A stretch of DNA of 64,000 bases, taken from DATFVA01 sp963721075. GTDB lineage: Bacteria > Bacteroidota > Ignavibacteria > Ignavibacteriales > Ignavibacteriaceae. A program made the position numbers and the translations under genes. Positions within the stretch are counted from its first letter, which is position 1; each line of letters opens with the position of its first letter. Under the pieces are notes generated by a model that saw only the letters and a program-made list of their open reading frames with translations, was not told the origin of the DNA and did no database searches. The DNA lies in assembly GCA_963721075.1 (NCBI GenBank), contig CAVRHV010000019.1, positions 248,001-312,000 of the forward strand, read 5' to 3'. Positions 8,385-17,087 of the stretch are shown here, piece after piece.

Positions 8385-9893
8385 GTGGAAAACAACCAGC
8401 AGGATTTAAATGTATTAATACAAAGACGTTATGAGGAACTTGAACAGCTTAAGTCCAAAGGAGTAGAACCGTTTGCTTATTCCTTTGATGTAGATTCGGA
8501 TTCACAATCCATAAAAGAAAGTTATAAGGAAGATGAGCAGAAAGATGTCAGCATTGCGGGAAGAATTATGGCTATCCGTAGAATGGGTAAAGCTTCTTTT
8601 GCGCATATCCAGGATCATACCGGAAGAATTCAGATATATCTGAAAAAAGATGACATAGGAGATGACTATGATATTTTTAAACTCCTCGATATTGGTGATA
8701 TTGTAGGTGTTCAGGGTTATGTCTTTAAAACCAAAACAGGTGAAATTTCGATACATACCAAAGCTCTTAAAGTACTTTCCAAAACATTAAGACCTCTGCC
8801 GATTGCAAAAGAAACCACAGATGAACAGGGAAACAAAGTAATTCACGATCAGTTTGCTGATAAGGAATTACGTTATCGTCAGCGTTATGTTGATCTTGTT
8901 GTTAATCCTCATATAAAGGATGTTTTTGTCAAAAGGAGCCGTATAATAAGTGCTTTAAGGAAATTTCTCGATTCCAGCGGCTTCCTGGAAGTTGAAACCC
9001 CCGTACTTCAGCCATTATATGGAGGGGCAGCTGCAAGACCTTTTACCACTCACCACAATACCCTGGATGTTCCGTTTTACTTAAGGATTGCTGACGAATT
9101 ATATCTGAAAAGGTTGATAGTCGGAGGATTTAACGGCGTTTATGAGATCTCGAAGGACTTTAGAAATGAAGGAATGGATAGAACTCATAATCCCGAATTC
9201 ACAATGATGGAGCTGTACGTACCTTATAAAGATTACAACTGGATGATGGATTTTGTAGAAAAAATGATTCAGTTCATATGTAATGAAGTCTTTGGAAGAT
9301 ACGATTTTACTTATGAAGGAAATAAAATAGATTTTTCGGGCAGATGGGAAAGGGTATCGATGGTGGATTCAATTAAAGAAAAAACAGGCGTCGACATTCT
9401 TTCTGCTTCCGTTGATGAGTTAAAAACTGAAGCAAAAAAACTTGGTGTTGATATTAAAGCTGTTGAAGGTAAAGCCAAACTAATAGATGAAATATTCAGT
9501 TCGGCTGTTCAGCCCGAATTAATTCAGCCGACCTTCGTTATCGATTATCCGGTTGAATTATCACCCCTGGCCAAGGTTCACAGAAGTCGTCCCGGTTTGG
9601 TTGAAAGATTTGAAGGATACGTTGCGGGACGTGAGATATCGAATGCCTTCTCAGAATTAAATGACCCGATAGATCAGAGGAATCGTTTTGAAGGTCAGAA
9701 GAAGATGATGGAAGAAGGTGATGAGGAAGCGCATAGAATTGATGAAGATTTTATACGTGCATTGGAGTATGGAATGCCCCCGACAGCAGGTCTTGGAATA
9801 GGAATAGACAGATTGGTTATGCTATTAACTGATCAGTCTTCAATAAGAGATGTAATATTCTTCCCTCAGATGAAGCCGGAAGTTAAAAGCTAG
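8385..9893 (+). CDS. lysS: Lysine--tRNA ligase, class II
   Basis: The product has 502 residues and starts at GTG 8385 behind a strong AGGAGG. An N-terminal OB-fold anticodon-binding domain (about 55-150, VSIAGRIMAIRRMGKASFAHI) precedes the class II catalytic core. Motif 2 is FRNEGMDRTHNPEFTMMELY near residue 262, and motif 3 is GLGIGIDRLVMLLT near residue 475. The segment LIQPTFVIDYPVELSPLAK is typical of LysRS. It charges tRNA-Lys in the cytoplasm. Confidence 0.97.
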   Translation: MENNQQDLNVLIQRRYEELEQLKSKGVEPFAYSFDVDSDSQSIKESYKEDEQKDVSIAGRIMAIRRMGKASFAHIQDHTGRIQIYLKKDDIGDDYDIFKLLDIGDIVGVQGYVFKTKTGEISIHTKALKVLSKTLRPLPIAKETTDEQGNKVIHDQFADKELRYRQRYVDLVVNPHIKDVFVKRSRIISALRKFLDSSGFLEVETPVLQPLYGGAAARPFTTHHNTLDVPFYLRIADELYLKRLIVGGFNGVYEISKDFRNEGMDRTHNPEFTMMELYVPYKDYNWMMDFVEKMIQFICNEVFGRYDFTYEGNKIDFSGRWERVSMVDSIKEKTGVDILSASVDELKTEAKKLGVDIKAVEGKAKLIDEIFSSAVQPELIQPTFVIDYPVELSPLAKVHRSRPGLVERFEGYVAGREISNAFSELNDPIDQRNRFEGQKKMMEEGDEEAHRIDEDFIRALEYGMPPTAGLGIGIDRLVMLLTDQSSIRDVIFFPQMKPEVKS

Positions 9894-9926
9894 TTACTGC
9901 TTTGTTGAAGTTATCAGGAAAATTGG

Positions 9927-10655
9927 TTGAAATACAGCATTATAATTCCAACGTTAAATGAAGAAAAGCTCCTGCCTGATCTTTTAAAGCAGTTAACCGG
10001 TTCTCAGTTGAGAGAGATCTATAATCCTGAAATAATTGTATCCGACGGCGGAAGCAAAGATAAAACAGTTGAAATTTCACTTGACTATGCAGATATCGTA
10101 ACAGTTCATTTGGGAGAAAAACTTCAGACAATAGCCGAAGGCAGAAATAAAGGAGCAGCTTTGGCATCCGGTGATATACTTGTTTTCTTTAATGGCGATG
10201 TCCGCATAGAGGAACCTCTGAACTTCTTCCGTTTTATCGATTCTAATTTTCAGGGACAAAATTATCTTGCAATTACGGGTTATGTCTCAATTTATCCCGA
10301 ACAGGCTGGTGCTCTTGATAAAATATTTCACTACTGTTATAATCATTATTTCCAGTTCCTGAACAATGCCGGAGTAGGTATGGGAAGGGGAGAGTGCCAT
10401 ATTATAAGAAAAGAAATTTTCGATAAACTTGGCGGATATAACGAAAACTTTGCTGCAGGAGAAGATTTCGATTTATACAGGAGAATAAGAAGTGAAGGTG
10501 AAATATTATTCACGAACAGGATCCGGGTTTACGAATCCCCGAGAAGATTCCGGAAAAGAGGATATTTTTCGGTAACATGGATGTGGATAAAAAACGGGAT
10601 ATCTGTTTGGTTTAAAAATAAATCTATTTCTAAAATCTGGGAGCAGGTTAGATAA
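9927..10655 (+). CDS. Family 2 glycosyltransferase
   Basis: The product has 242 residues and starts at TTG 9927. A GT-A fold is indicated by YSIIIPTLNEEKLLPDLL at the N-terminus, the nucleotide-binding VSDGGSKDKT near residue 35, and the DxD-like FFNGDVRI near residue 92. The acceptor-side motif AAGEDFDLYRRIR lies near residue 180. It has no clear transmembrane helix. The sugar and acceptor cannot be told from sequence. It overlaps the downstream Wzi-like outer-membrane gene through a TAATG junction, so a cell-surface polysaccharide role is a reasonable inference. Confidence 0.85.
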   Translation: MKYSIIIPTLNEEKLLPDLLKQLTGSQLREIYNPEIIVSDGGSKDKTVEISLDYADIVTVHLGEKLQTIAEGRNKGAALASGDILVFFNGDVRIEEPLNFFRFIDSNFQGQNYLAITGYVSIYPEQAGALDKIFHYCYNHYFQFLNNAGVGMGRGECHIIRKEIFDKLGGYNENFAAGEDFDLYRRIRSEGEILFTNRIRVYESPRRFRKRGYFSVTWMWIKNGISVWFKNKSISKIWEQVR

Positions 10656-12313
10656 TGCGCCTGAATTTAATAATTGTTTTGCTGATCTTCTTCTCGGCTG
10701 TTGCATTTTCTCAGACAGAATATGTTCCTTCGGACAATCGTGTGTATGGTTTCCTTGAACGGATGGAAACCCTCAGGATAATTCCTGATTATAATTCTTT
10801 TGAGATCCCAAAGACACGGAGCGAAGTTGCAGAGTATTTAAAAAGAGTGATGCTTTCTGAGTCAATACTGGATCAGGCCGACAAAGAATTCCTGGATGAT
10901 CTTAAAATTGAATTTGAATATGAACTTTTTGGAACACTCGATGAATCAGAAGGATTAATAGGTGGTGAAAATTATGACTTTTTATCGCAAAAGCAGAAAT
11001 ATTTTTATTTCTACAACAATCCTGAAAAAATAAACCTTTTTATAAACCTCATGGGAGAAGGGGATCTACTGAAAAAAAATGATATTCATAATAATAAAAG
11101 ACCTTCAGCCTTCCTGGGAATAATAGGAGGAGAAATAAGAGGAACTATACTTGATAAATTCGGATTGTACATAAAAGGAACTGATGGAAATGTATTTGGT
11201 GATAGGGAAGCTTCTTATCTCAAATCGGATTTGCGATATAACTATAAGCTTAACGAAAATCCTTCTGAAACATTTTTTGATGAAACAGAAGGATATATTA
11301 CTGCCGATTTTAAATTGATACGATTCAAGTATGGAAGGGACAGGATGAAAATAGGGTATGGTCAGGATAAGATAATTCTGGGAAACCAGGCCCCTGTTTT
11401 CGATTACCTGGGAATGAATATTAAATATAAATTTTTCAGCTATTCATTTTTCCATGGACAACTGCTCGGCAGAGGATCCTATGCTCAGGATTCGGTGACC
11501 GGGGGGGTACATGTGATTGACAGTAAATATATGGCCTATCATAGAATTGGATTTGATATCTCAAAACATCTGAACCTGGGAGCAGGTGAGGTTGTCATTT
11601 ATGGAGAGCGGCCTCTGGATCTCAGCTACCTTAATCCTTTCAGTTTTTATAAGTCGGTCGAACATTCTAACCGTGATCGTGATAATGCAATGCTCTTTTT
11701 TGATATCAATAATAAAAGTATTGCCGGATTAAAATTCTATGCGTCTCTCCTGATAGACGATATCACTTTCGGAAAGCTTGGAACCGGCTGGTGGGGCAAT
11801 CAGACCATCATTGATGCAGGAGTAAATTCTGAACTGTTCTACAAATTTCTGCCGCTTGGTCTAAAATTTCAGTATACTAAAATTGATCCTTATGTCTATA
11901 CACATCGACTCATAAGAAACAATTATACAAGCTATGGATATAATCTAAGTTCGTTTACCGAACCTAACAGTGAATTGTTTTTATCAGAAATAAATTATAG
12001 GTTTAACAGCAGATTTGAGTTGTCGCTGCTTTTCAATTATAAAATTCATGGTGCAAATCCGCTTTCAGCAGATGGTTCTGTGTTGCAGAATGTCGGCGGG
12101 GATATTAATCTTGGACACCGCACATTCGACTCAGAGCATGTTACATTCCTGGAGGGGTACAAGGAATATTCCAGATATTATTCTCTGGCTATGATTTACG
12201 AGCCGGTGAATCAATATTTTATCACGCTCAATCTGAATTATATAAATGAAACACTGCAGACAATTAACAACGAAATGTTTGATATTATTTTCTCTCTAAG
12301 TATAAAAATTTAA
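10655..12313 (+). CDS. Wzi-like / capsule-assembly-type outer-membrane beta-barrel protein
   Basis: The product has 552 residues with a clear signal peptide (LIIVLLIFFSAVAFSQ). After a helical N-terminal part, the sequence becomes a series of alternating aromatic/polar strands ending in the aromatic-rich strands expected of an outer-membrane barrel. Segments such as RDRMKIGYGQDKIILGNQAP, LNLGAGEVVIYGERPLDLSY and NPFSFYKSVEHSNRDRDNAM resemble the capsule-assembly Wzi family. Wzi in enterobacteria helps retain group 1 capsule at the surface; whether this protein does the same is inference. It follows the glycosyltransferase with overlapping start and stop. Confidence 0.65.
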   Translation: MRLNLIIVLLIFFSAVAFSQTEYVPSDNRVYGFLERMETLRIIPDYNSFEIPKTRSEVAEYLKRVMLSESILDQADKEFLDDLKIEFEYELFGTLDESEGLIGGENYDFLSQKQKYFYFYNNPEKINLFINLMGEGDLLKKNDIHNNKRPSAFLGIIGGEIRGTILDKFGLYIKGTDGNVFGDREASYLKSDLRYNYKLNENPSETFFDETEGYITADFKLIRFKYGRDRMKIGYGQDKIILGNQAPVFDYLGMNIKYKFFSYSFFHGQLLGRGSYAQDSVTGGVHVIDSKYMAYHRIGFDISKHLNLGAGEVVIYGERPLDLSYLNPFSFYKSVEHSNRDRDNAMLFFDINNKSIAGLKFYASLLIDDITFGKLGTGWWGNQTIIDAGVNSELFYKFLPLGLKFQYTKIDPYVYTHRLIRNNYTSYGYNLSSFTEPNSELFLSEINYRFNSRFELSLLFNYKIHGANPLSADGSVLQNVGGDINLGHRTFDSEHVTFLEGYKEYSRYYSLAMIYEPVNQYFITLNLNYINETLQTINNEMFDIIFSLSIKI

Positions 12314-12323
12314 TGGAGAATTA

Positions 12324-13938
12324 ATGAACCCCGGCAGATTCAAAATCTCATACCTGGTCATTATTTTGACTTTAGGGATCGTTCTCGGGACACAGATCGA
12401 AAAGATATTTTCTGATGATAATCTCAGAGACAGCATTATTAAGTTCAATGATGTTCTTACTTATACTGAAAAATATTATGTCGAACAGGTTGATACCCCA
12501 AAGCTTGTTGAAGCTGCAATTAACGGAATGCTTGATAAACTCGATCCCCATTCGGTTTATATACCGGCAGATCAGGTGAAAGGTATTGAAGAATCGTTCC
12601 GGGGTGACTTTGAGGGAATAGGAATTGAATTCCAGGTGGTTAATGATACTATTACAGTGGTATCGCCGATTACCGGGGGTCCAAGTGAGGCGCTGGGAAT
12701 TTTACCCGGCGACCGTATAATTAAAATCAGCGGCAATGATGCTATCGGTTTATCAAACGATGAGGTAATGAAAAAGTTACGGGGAGATGCAGGAACCACC
12801 GTTAATGTAACCATTTATCGTCCCGGATCTGATATGACAATTGAATATGAAATTACAAGGGATAAAATTCCTCTTTATTCTGTAGATGCTCATCTTATGT
12901 TTAATGATAAAACCGGATATGTGAGTATTTCAAGATTTTCGGAAACCACGTACGATGAATTAAAAGATGCGCTTAATGACCTTGAGAAAAAAGGTATGCA
13001 GCAGCTGATACTGGACCTGAGAGGAAACCCCGGGGGATACCTGAGTCAGGCCGTAAAAATAGCTGATCTGTTTATTTCCGGTAAGAAGAAAATTGTATAT
13101 ACTAAAGGAAGAAGAAGTGAATTCGATGAAGAATATTTTGCTTCTGAATGCCTCAGACTTCGAAAAGACACCTCTTATAATTCTGGTGAATAATGGCAGT
13201 GCTTCCGCCAGTGAAATTGTTTCCGGAGCAGTACAGGACTGGGACAGGGGACTTATCGTCGGTGAGACAACATTTGGTAAAGGATTGGTACAAAGGCAGT
13301 TTGAACTTCCCGATAATTCAGCTCTGAGACTGACTATTTCACGTTATTACACTCCCTCAGGCAGACTTATCCAGAGGGATTATAAAGATCTTAAGGATAA
13401 GGAGGAATATTATTCTGAAGCTGGTGACGGTAATGAAAAAGAGGGAGATAATTTGTATCATTCAGCGGAAAAAGACACAAGCCGGCCGGTTTATAAAACC
13501 AATTCAGGAAGAATAGTTTATGGAGGCGGAGGTATTACTCCTGATTATATTGTTAAATCAGAAGACTTTACTGAGTACACAACAGAATTGCTGAAGAACA
13601 ATGTATTCTATCAATTCACACTAAATTATCTTGAAACCTACGGAAAAAATATTCAGACTAAATACGGTCAGGACCTTAATGGATTTTTAGATCATTTCAA
13701 TCTTTCGGAACAGGACATTAAAAATTTTGAGAAATTTGCTGAATCAAAAGATGTAAAGTATAACTCCGGTGAGTTTCGGAAGGATCGGGCCTATATCCTT
13801 AACAGGATTAAAGCTCAGATTGCAAGAAATTTCTGGAAAAATGAAGGGTGGTACTCCGTCCTTCTTCACTCTGATAACCAGCTGCTGAAAGCCGTAACTT
13901 TATTTGACGAGGCAAAAGATCTGGCAAACTTAAAATGA
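12324..13938 (+). CDS. S41 family C-terminal processing peptidase, one frameshift
   Basis: This periplasmic, membrane-anchored CtpA-type protease starts at ATG 12324 and has an N-terminal hydrophobic anchor. A PDZ domain (FEGIGIEFQVV through GILPGDRIIKISG) is followed by the S41 core. The frame breaks near 13145-13150: sequence up to SEFDEEYFAS is in one frame, and NASDFEKTPLIILVN onward is in the next, consistent with one extra base. The catalytic Ser (NNGSASASEIVSG) and Lys (VGETTFGKGLVQ) are in the second part. Roughly 180 residues follow the core, as in Bacteroidota CtpA proteins. The last 4 bases overlap the DUF3108 gene. Confidence 0.9.
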
Positions 13939-14747
13939 AAGTAAGGATTTTTCTTTTTCTTCTGCTGCCTGCTGTCATTCTGGCTCAAAGGCCGGAGAAT
14001 CAGGTCATAAAATCCGGTTTTTATTCAGATAAAAAAATTCAGGTTGGTGAAGAACTAACTTATGTAGTAAAATATTCGGTGATGAATCTGGGGGAAGTAC
14101 GGATCAAGGTTAAGGATAAGAAAACTGTTAATGGAAAAACTTTTTATATTACTTATGCATACATCGATTCTTATTCAGGCATTCCTTTTGTTGACCTTCA
14201 CCAGATATATCAAAGCTTTGTAGATCAGAAATTATATTCTGATTATTTCAAAGCTCTTATTATTGGAGATGAATATACTGCTTATACAGAATATAATTTT
14301 AATTACAAAAAAAACCTCATACATGTAAAAAAAGGGAAAGTAAACCCTCCGCAGGTATGGACTGATTCAACTACAACTGTCGACACAAACTACCAGGACG
14401 GTCTCTCAATTTTCTATTATGCAAGGATGAATACCGGACAGAAAAAAAGTGAAAATGTTCCATGTTTTGTAACTGAAGATAAAGTCTATACTAAACTTAA
14501 TTTTTATAACAAGACAGAGGGCATATCAATCGATGCGGTAGATTATGATATTGCGTGTGTAAGACTGGACGGAGAAACGGATTTCATAAGCGTATTTGGG
14601 CTTACCGGATATTTTGAAGGATGGTTTACTGCAGATGAGGCTGCTGTACCGGTACTCGCAAAGATGAAAGTGATAATTGGAAATATCACACTTGAACTTA
14701 AATCGTGGAAGAGAGAAGGATGGAACCCCCCAAAATACATAGAATAA
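13935..14747 (+). CDS. DUF3108 domain exported protein
   Basis: The product has 270 residues with a signal peptide (IFLFLLLPAVILAQ). The mature part has the DUF3108 pattern: VGEELTYVVKYSVMNLGEVR early, TYAYIDSYSGIPFVDLHQIY in the middle, and an ITLELKSWKREGW end. Family members are predicted periplasmic beta-rich proteins of unknown function. It starts with an ATGA overlap at the end of the S41 peptidase. Its last 28 bases overlap the reconstructed start of the carbonic-anhydrase-like gene. Confidence 0.85.
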   Translation: MKVRIFLFLLLPAVILAQRPENQVIKSGFYSDKKIQVGEELTYVVKYSVMNLGEVRIKVKDKKTVNGKTFYITYAYIDSYSGIPFVDLHQIYQSFVDQKLYSDYFKALIIGDEYTAYTEYNFNYKKNLIHVKKGKVNPPQVWTDSTTTVDTNYQDGLSIFYYARMNTGQKKSENVPCFVTEDKVYTKLNFYNKTEGISIDAVDYDIACVRLDGETDFISVFGLTGYFEGWFTADEAAVPVLAKMKVIIGNITLELKSWKREGWNPPKYIE

Positions 14748-15243
14748 TACCCGAAAATAAACTATTTCCATACCTGGATTATTATCCCAGAGATTCACGA
14801 AAGTGTATTTTTAGCGTCAGGAGTCAAGGTAATCGGAAATGTTAAAATTGATAGAGAATTCAAGTGTTTGGTATAACACAGTTATACGTGGGGACGTTCA
14901 CTATATTTCGATTGGGAAAATGAGCAACATACAGGATTGTTCTATGCTGCATGTTACAAATGGACGTTTCCCTTTAAATATTGGAAGCAAAGTAACTATT
15001 GGTCATTCGGTTACTCTGCACGGTTGTACATTAAAGGATTTATGCTTAATCGGCATGGGTGCTGTTATCCTTGACGGTGCCCTCGTTGAAGAAAATTCAA
15101 TGGTTGCGGCAGGTGCAGTGGTTACTCCCGGATTTCAGGTTCCTTCCGGAAAACTGGCTGCAGGTGTTCCTGCAAAAATAATCAGAGATCTGACGGATAA
15201 GGAAATAGAAGGATATAGCAGAATCGGCAGAGAGATACCGTAA
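14720..15243 (+). CDS. Gamma-carbonic anhydrase family hexapeptide-repeat protein, two frameshifts
   Basis: Only the last 134 codons (from 14839) are open in one frame, but the whole family N-terminus is present in two other frames. From ATG 14720 (behind GAGAGAAGG) the sequence reads MEPPKIHRIIPENKLFPYLD, then YYP. After one extra base near 14793 it continues IHESVFLASGVKVIGNVKI. After a second extra base near 14850 it continues NSSVWYNTVIRGD. The full protein would be about 174 residues, normal for the family. Left-handed beta-helix repeats carry the metal ligands HVTNGR, IGHSVTLHG and related His. Members are YrdA/PaaY-like, and carbonic anhydrase activity is not guaranteed. Confidence 0.9.
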
Positions 15244-15291
15244 ATATACAGAAATAACGATTGAATCATTAAAAAAGGCTGAGTAACATAT

Positions 15292-16158
15292 ATGTTTATT
15301 AAGTTCTGGGGGACAAGAGGAAGTATTCCTGTCCCTGGAAATAATACCCTCAAATATGGAGGCAACACTCCATGTGTTGAAATTCGTACATCCGGTGGTG
15401 AAATAATAATACTTGATGCAGGTACGGGTATCAGGGAACTTGGGAATTATATTATTGAAAATAATATTGATCAGCCGTTCAATATTTTGCTGAGCCATTA
15501 CCACTGGGATCATATTCAGGGAATTCCATTTTTCACTCCCATATACCAGGCTGGAAGGAAAGTTACATTTTATGGAATTCCGGGAAGTGAAAAAAGCATT
15601 CAAAATCTTTTAAGCAGCCAGATGGAGAAAGATTACTTCCCGATAAATATTGATGAAGTGGCTGCCGATATTAGATACGAACACCTCACTCCAAACGAGT
15701 CTTTTAACTTAAACGATATTTCCATCGATACATTGAGTGTATATCATCCGTCACCAACACTTACTTTCAAGCTTAAAGAAGATGGAAAGAGTATTGTTTA
15801 CATGACAGATAATGAACTTGACGTGGAAGGAGAAAACAAATCAAATCTTACAGAAAAAATAAAAGAAAAAAATAAGGAACTGATAGAATTTTGTTCGGGT
15901 TGTGATTATCTTATACACGACATGATGTTTGATGAATTAGTCAAGGTCAGACCCGGTTGGGGACACTCAAGCAGCCAGGCACTGGCTTATTTTGCAATGC
16001 TGGCTGAAGTCAAGAATTTTATTTTCTTTCATTATAACCCGGAGTTTACTGACGTGAAAATAGATGAGATTCTTAATGACACCAGGTCGTGTATAAAAGA
16101 GCTTGGATCATCCGTAAATTGTATTGCAGCAAAAGAAGGTTTAACTATTACTATTTAG
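15292..16158 (+). CDS. Metallo-beta-lactamase fold hydrolase
   Basis: The product has 288 residues. The N-terminus FIKFWGTRGSIPVPGNNTLK with KYGGNTPCVEIR is typical of a large MBL-fold group related to RNase Z and cyclic-phosphodiesterase proteins. The metal-binding HxHxDH motif is SHYHWDHIQGIPFF near residue 65. Further ligands are an Asp in YMTDNELD, the conserved HDMMFD, GHSSSQALAYFA and the late FHYNPEFTD. The substrate is not predictable. ybeY follows after 13 bases. Confidence 0.88.
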   Translation: MFIKFWGTRGSIPVPGNNTLKYGGNTPCVEIRTSGGEIIILDAGTGIRELGNYIIENNIDQPFNILLSHYHWDHIQGIPFFTPIYQAGRKVTFYGIPGSEKSIQNLLSSQMEKDYFPINIDEVAADIRYEHLTPNESFNLNDISIDTLSVYHPSPTLTFKLKEDGKSIVYMTDNELDVEGENKSNLTEKIKEKNKELIEFCSGCDYLIHDMMFDELVKVRPGWGHSSSQALAYFAMLAEVKNFIFFHYNPEFTDVKIDEILNDTRSCIKELGSSVNCIAAKEGLTITI

Positions 16159-16171
16159 TTGAAAGCTGAAA

Positions 16172-16600
16172 TTGGTAAGAAACCTTACAATAAATTCTGT
16201 ACAGAAAGGTATTGACAAATTTTTTTTTCACAGATTGATTTCCGTGTTAAAAAAAGAGTTCGGGTTCGAAATTGAATCTTTGCTTATCAATTTTGTCACA
16301 TCAGAAGATCTTCTCAATATCAACAAAAAATTTCTGCATCATTATTACTTTACAGATATTATTACCTTCGATTACAGTAAAAATAAGCAGTCATTAGACT
16401 CGGAAATGTATATTTCGCTGCAGGATGCGTCCAGAAATGCAAAAAAATACAATGCATCTTTGGAACAAGAATTGATGAGATTAGTAATACATGGTGTTCT
16501 TCATCTCCTTGGATATGATGATAAAAGCAAAAATAAGCGGGTTGTGATGAAAAGAATGGAAAATAGACTGTTAAATAAGTATATGTTCTTAATAAGATAA
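16172..16600 (+). CDS. ybeY: Endoribonuclease / rRNA maturation factor YbeY
   Basis: The product has 142 residues and starts at TTG 16172. The family zinc motif appears as HGVLHLLGYDD near residue 110. The first two His ligands are present and the third position is Asp rather than the His of the E. coli HGxLHLxGYDH; I believe this variant is common in Bacteroidota. YbeY takes part in 16S rRNA 3'-end processing and 70S quality control. The upstream FTDIITFDYS matches the family's conserved TDVLSFP strand. Confidence 0.93.
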   Translation: MVRNLTINSVQKGIDKFFFHRLISVLKKEFGFEIESLLINFVTSEDLLNINKKFLHHYYFTDIITFDYSKNKQSLDSEMYISLQDASRNAKKYNASLEQELMRLVIHGVLHLLGYDDKSKNKRVVMKRMENRLLNKYMFLIR

Positions 16601-16611
16601 ATCAGGTAAAA

Positions 16612-17070
16612 ATGTTAACGGAAATTGTAAATTTATTGGCAGATATATTTGAGAATCTGGATAAAACCCGTTCTTTGGATCAGGCTATAGGTGAAATAAA
16701 AATAAGCAAAAGGTATAATAAAAATATTCTTGCTACTGCTTTCAGCTGGATTTATGAAAAGAAAATAAGAGACATGGGTGAGGAAGCAGAACACGAAGAA
16801 TTAGTCACCAGAGGAAAGAGAATATTTTCTGAAGAAGAGAAATCTCTGATAGGTGCAGATAATTTTAATTATCTTCTTCATCTTAATAATATAGGATTGC
16901 TGAATAATCTTGATTTGGAAATTATCATTGAAGAACTTAAGTTATTCCCCCGTGAATTAATAAATACTGAATCGATAAATGTAATTATTATATCTTTGTT
17001 TCTTGAAGTAAATACTCTTACACTTCCGGGAAGCAGATTATTGTTATATTCATCCGATACAATTAATTGA
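16612..17070 (+). CDS. smg: DUF494 / Smg family protein
   Basis: The product has 152 residues. The family layout is visible: an N-terminal helical start (MLTEIVNLLADIFENL), a central IFSEEEKSLIGADNFNYLLHL that matches the Smg pattern of an acidic EE followed by a helix to FL, and a C-terminal ESINVIIISLFLEVN. Smg is a small conserved protein of unknown molecular function, in many bacteria next to dprA and topA. Here it lies 17 bases upstream of topA, which supports the assignment. Confidence 0.8.
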   Translation: MLTEIVNLLADIFENLDKTRSLDQAIGEIKISKRYNKNILATAFSWIYEKKIRDMGEEAEHEELVTRGKRIFSEEEKSLIGADNFNYLLHLNNIGLLNNLDLEIIIEELKLFPRELINTESINVIIISLFLEVNTLTLPGSRLLLYSSDTIN

Positions 17071-17087
17071 GGAAATACTGGTAAGTT

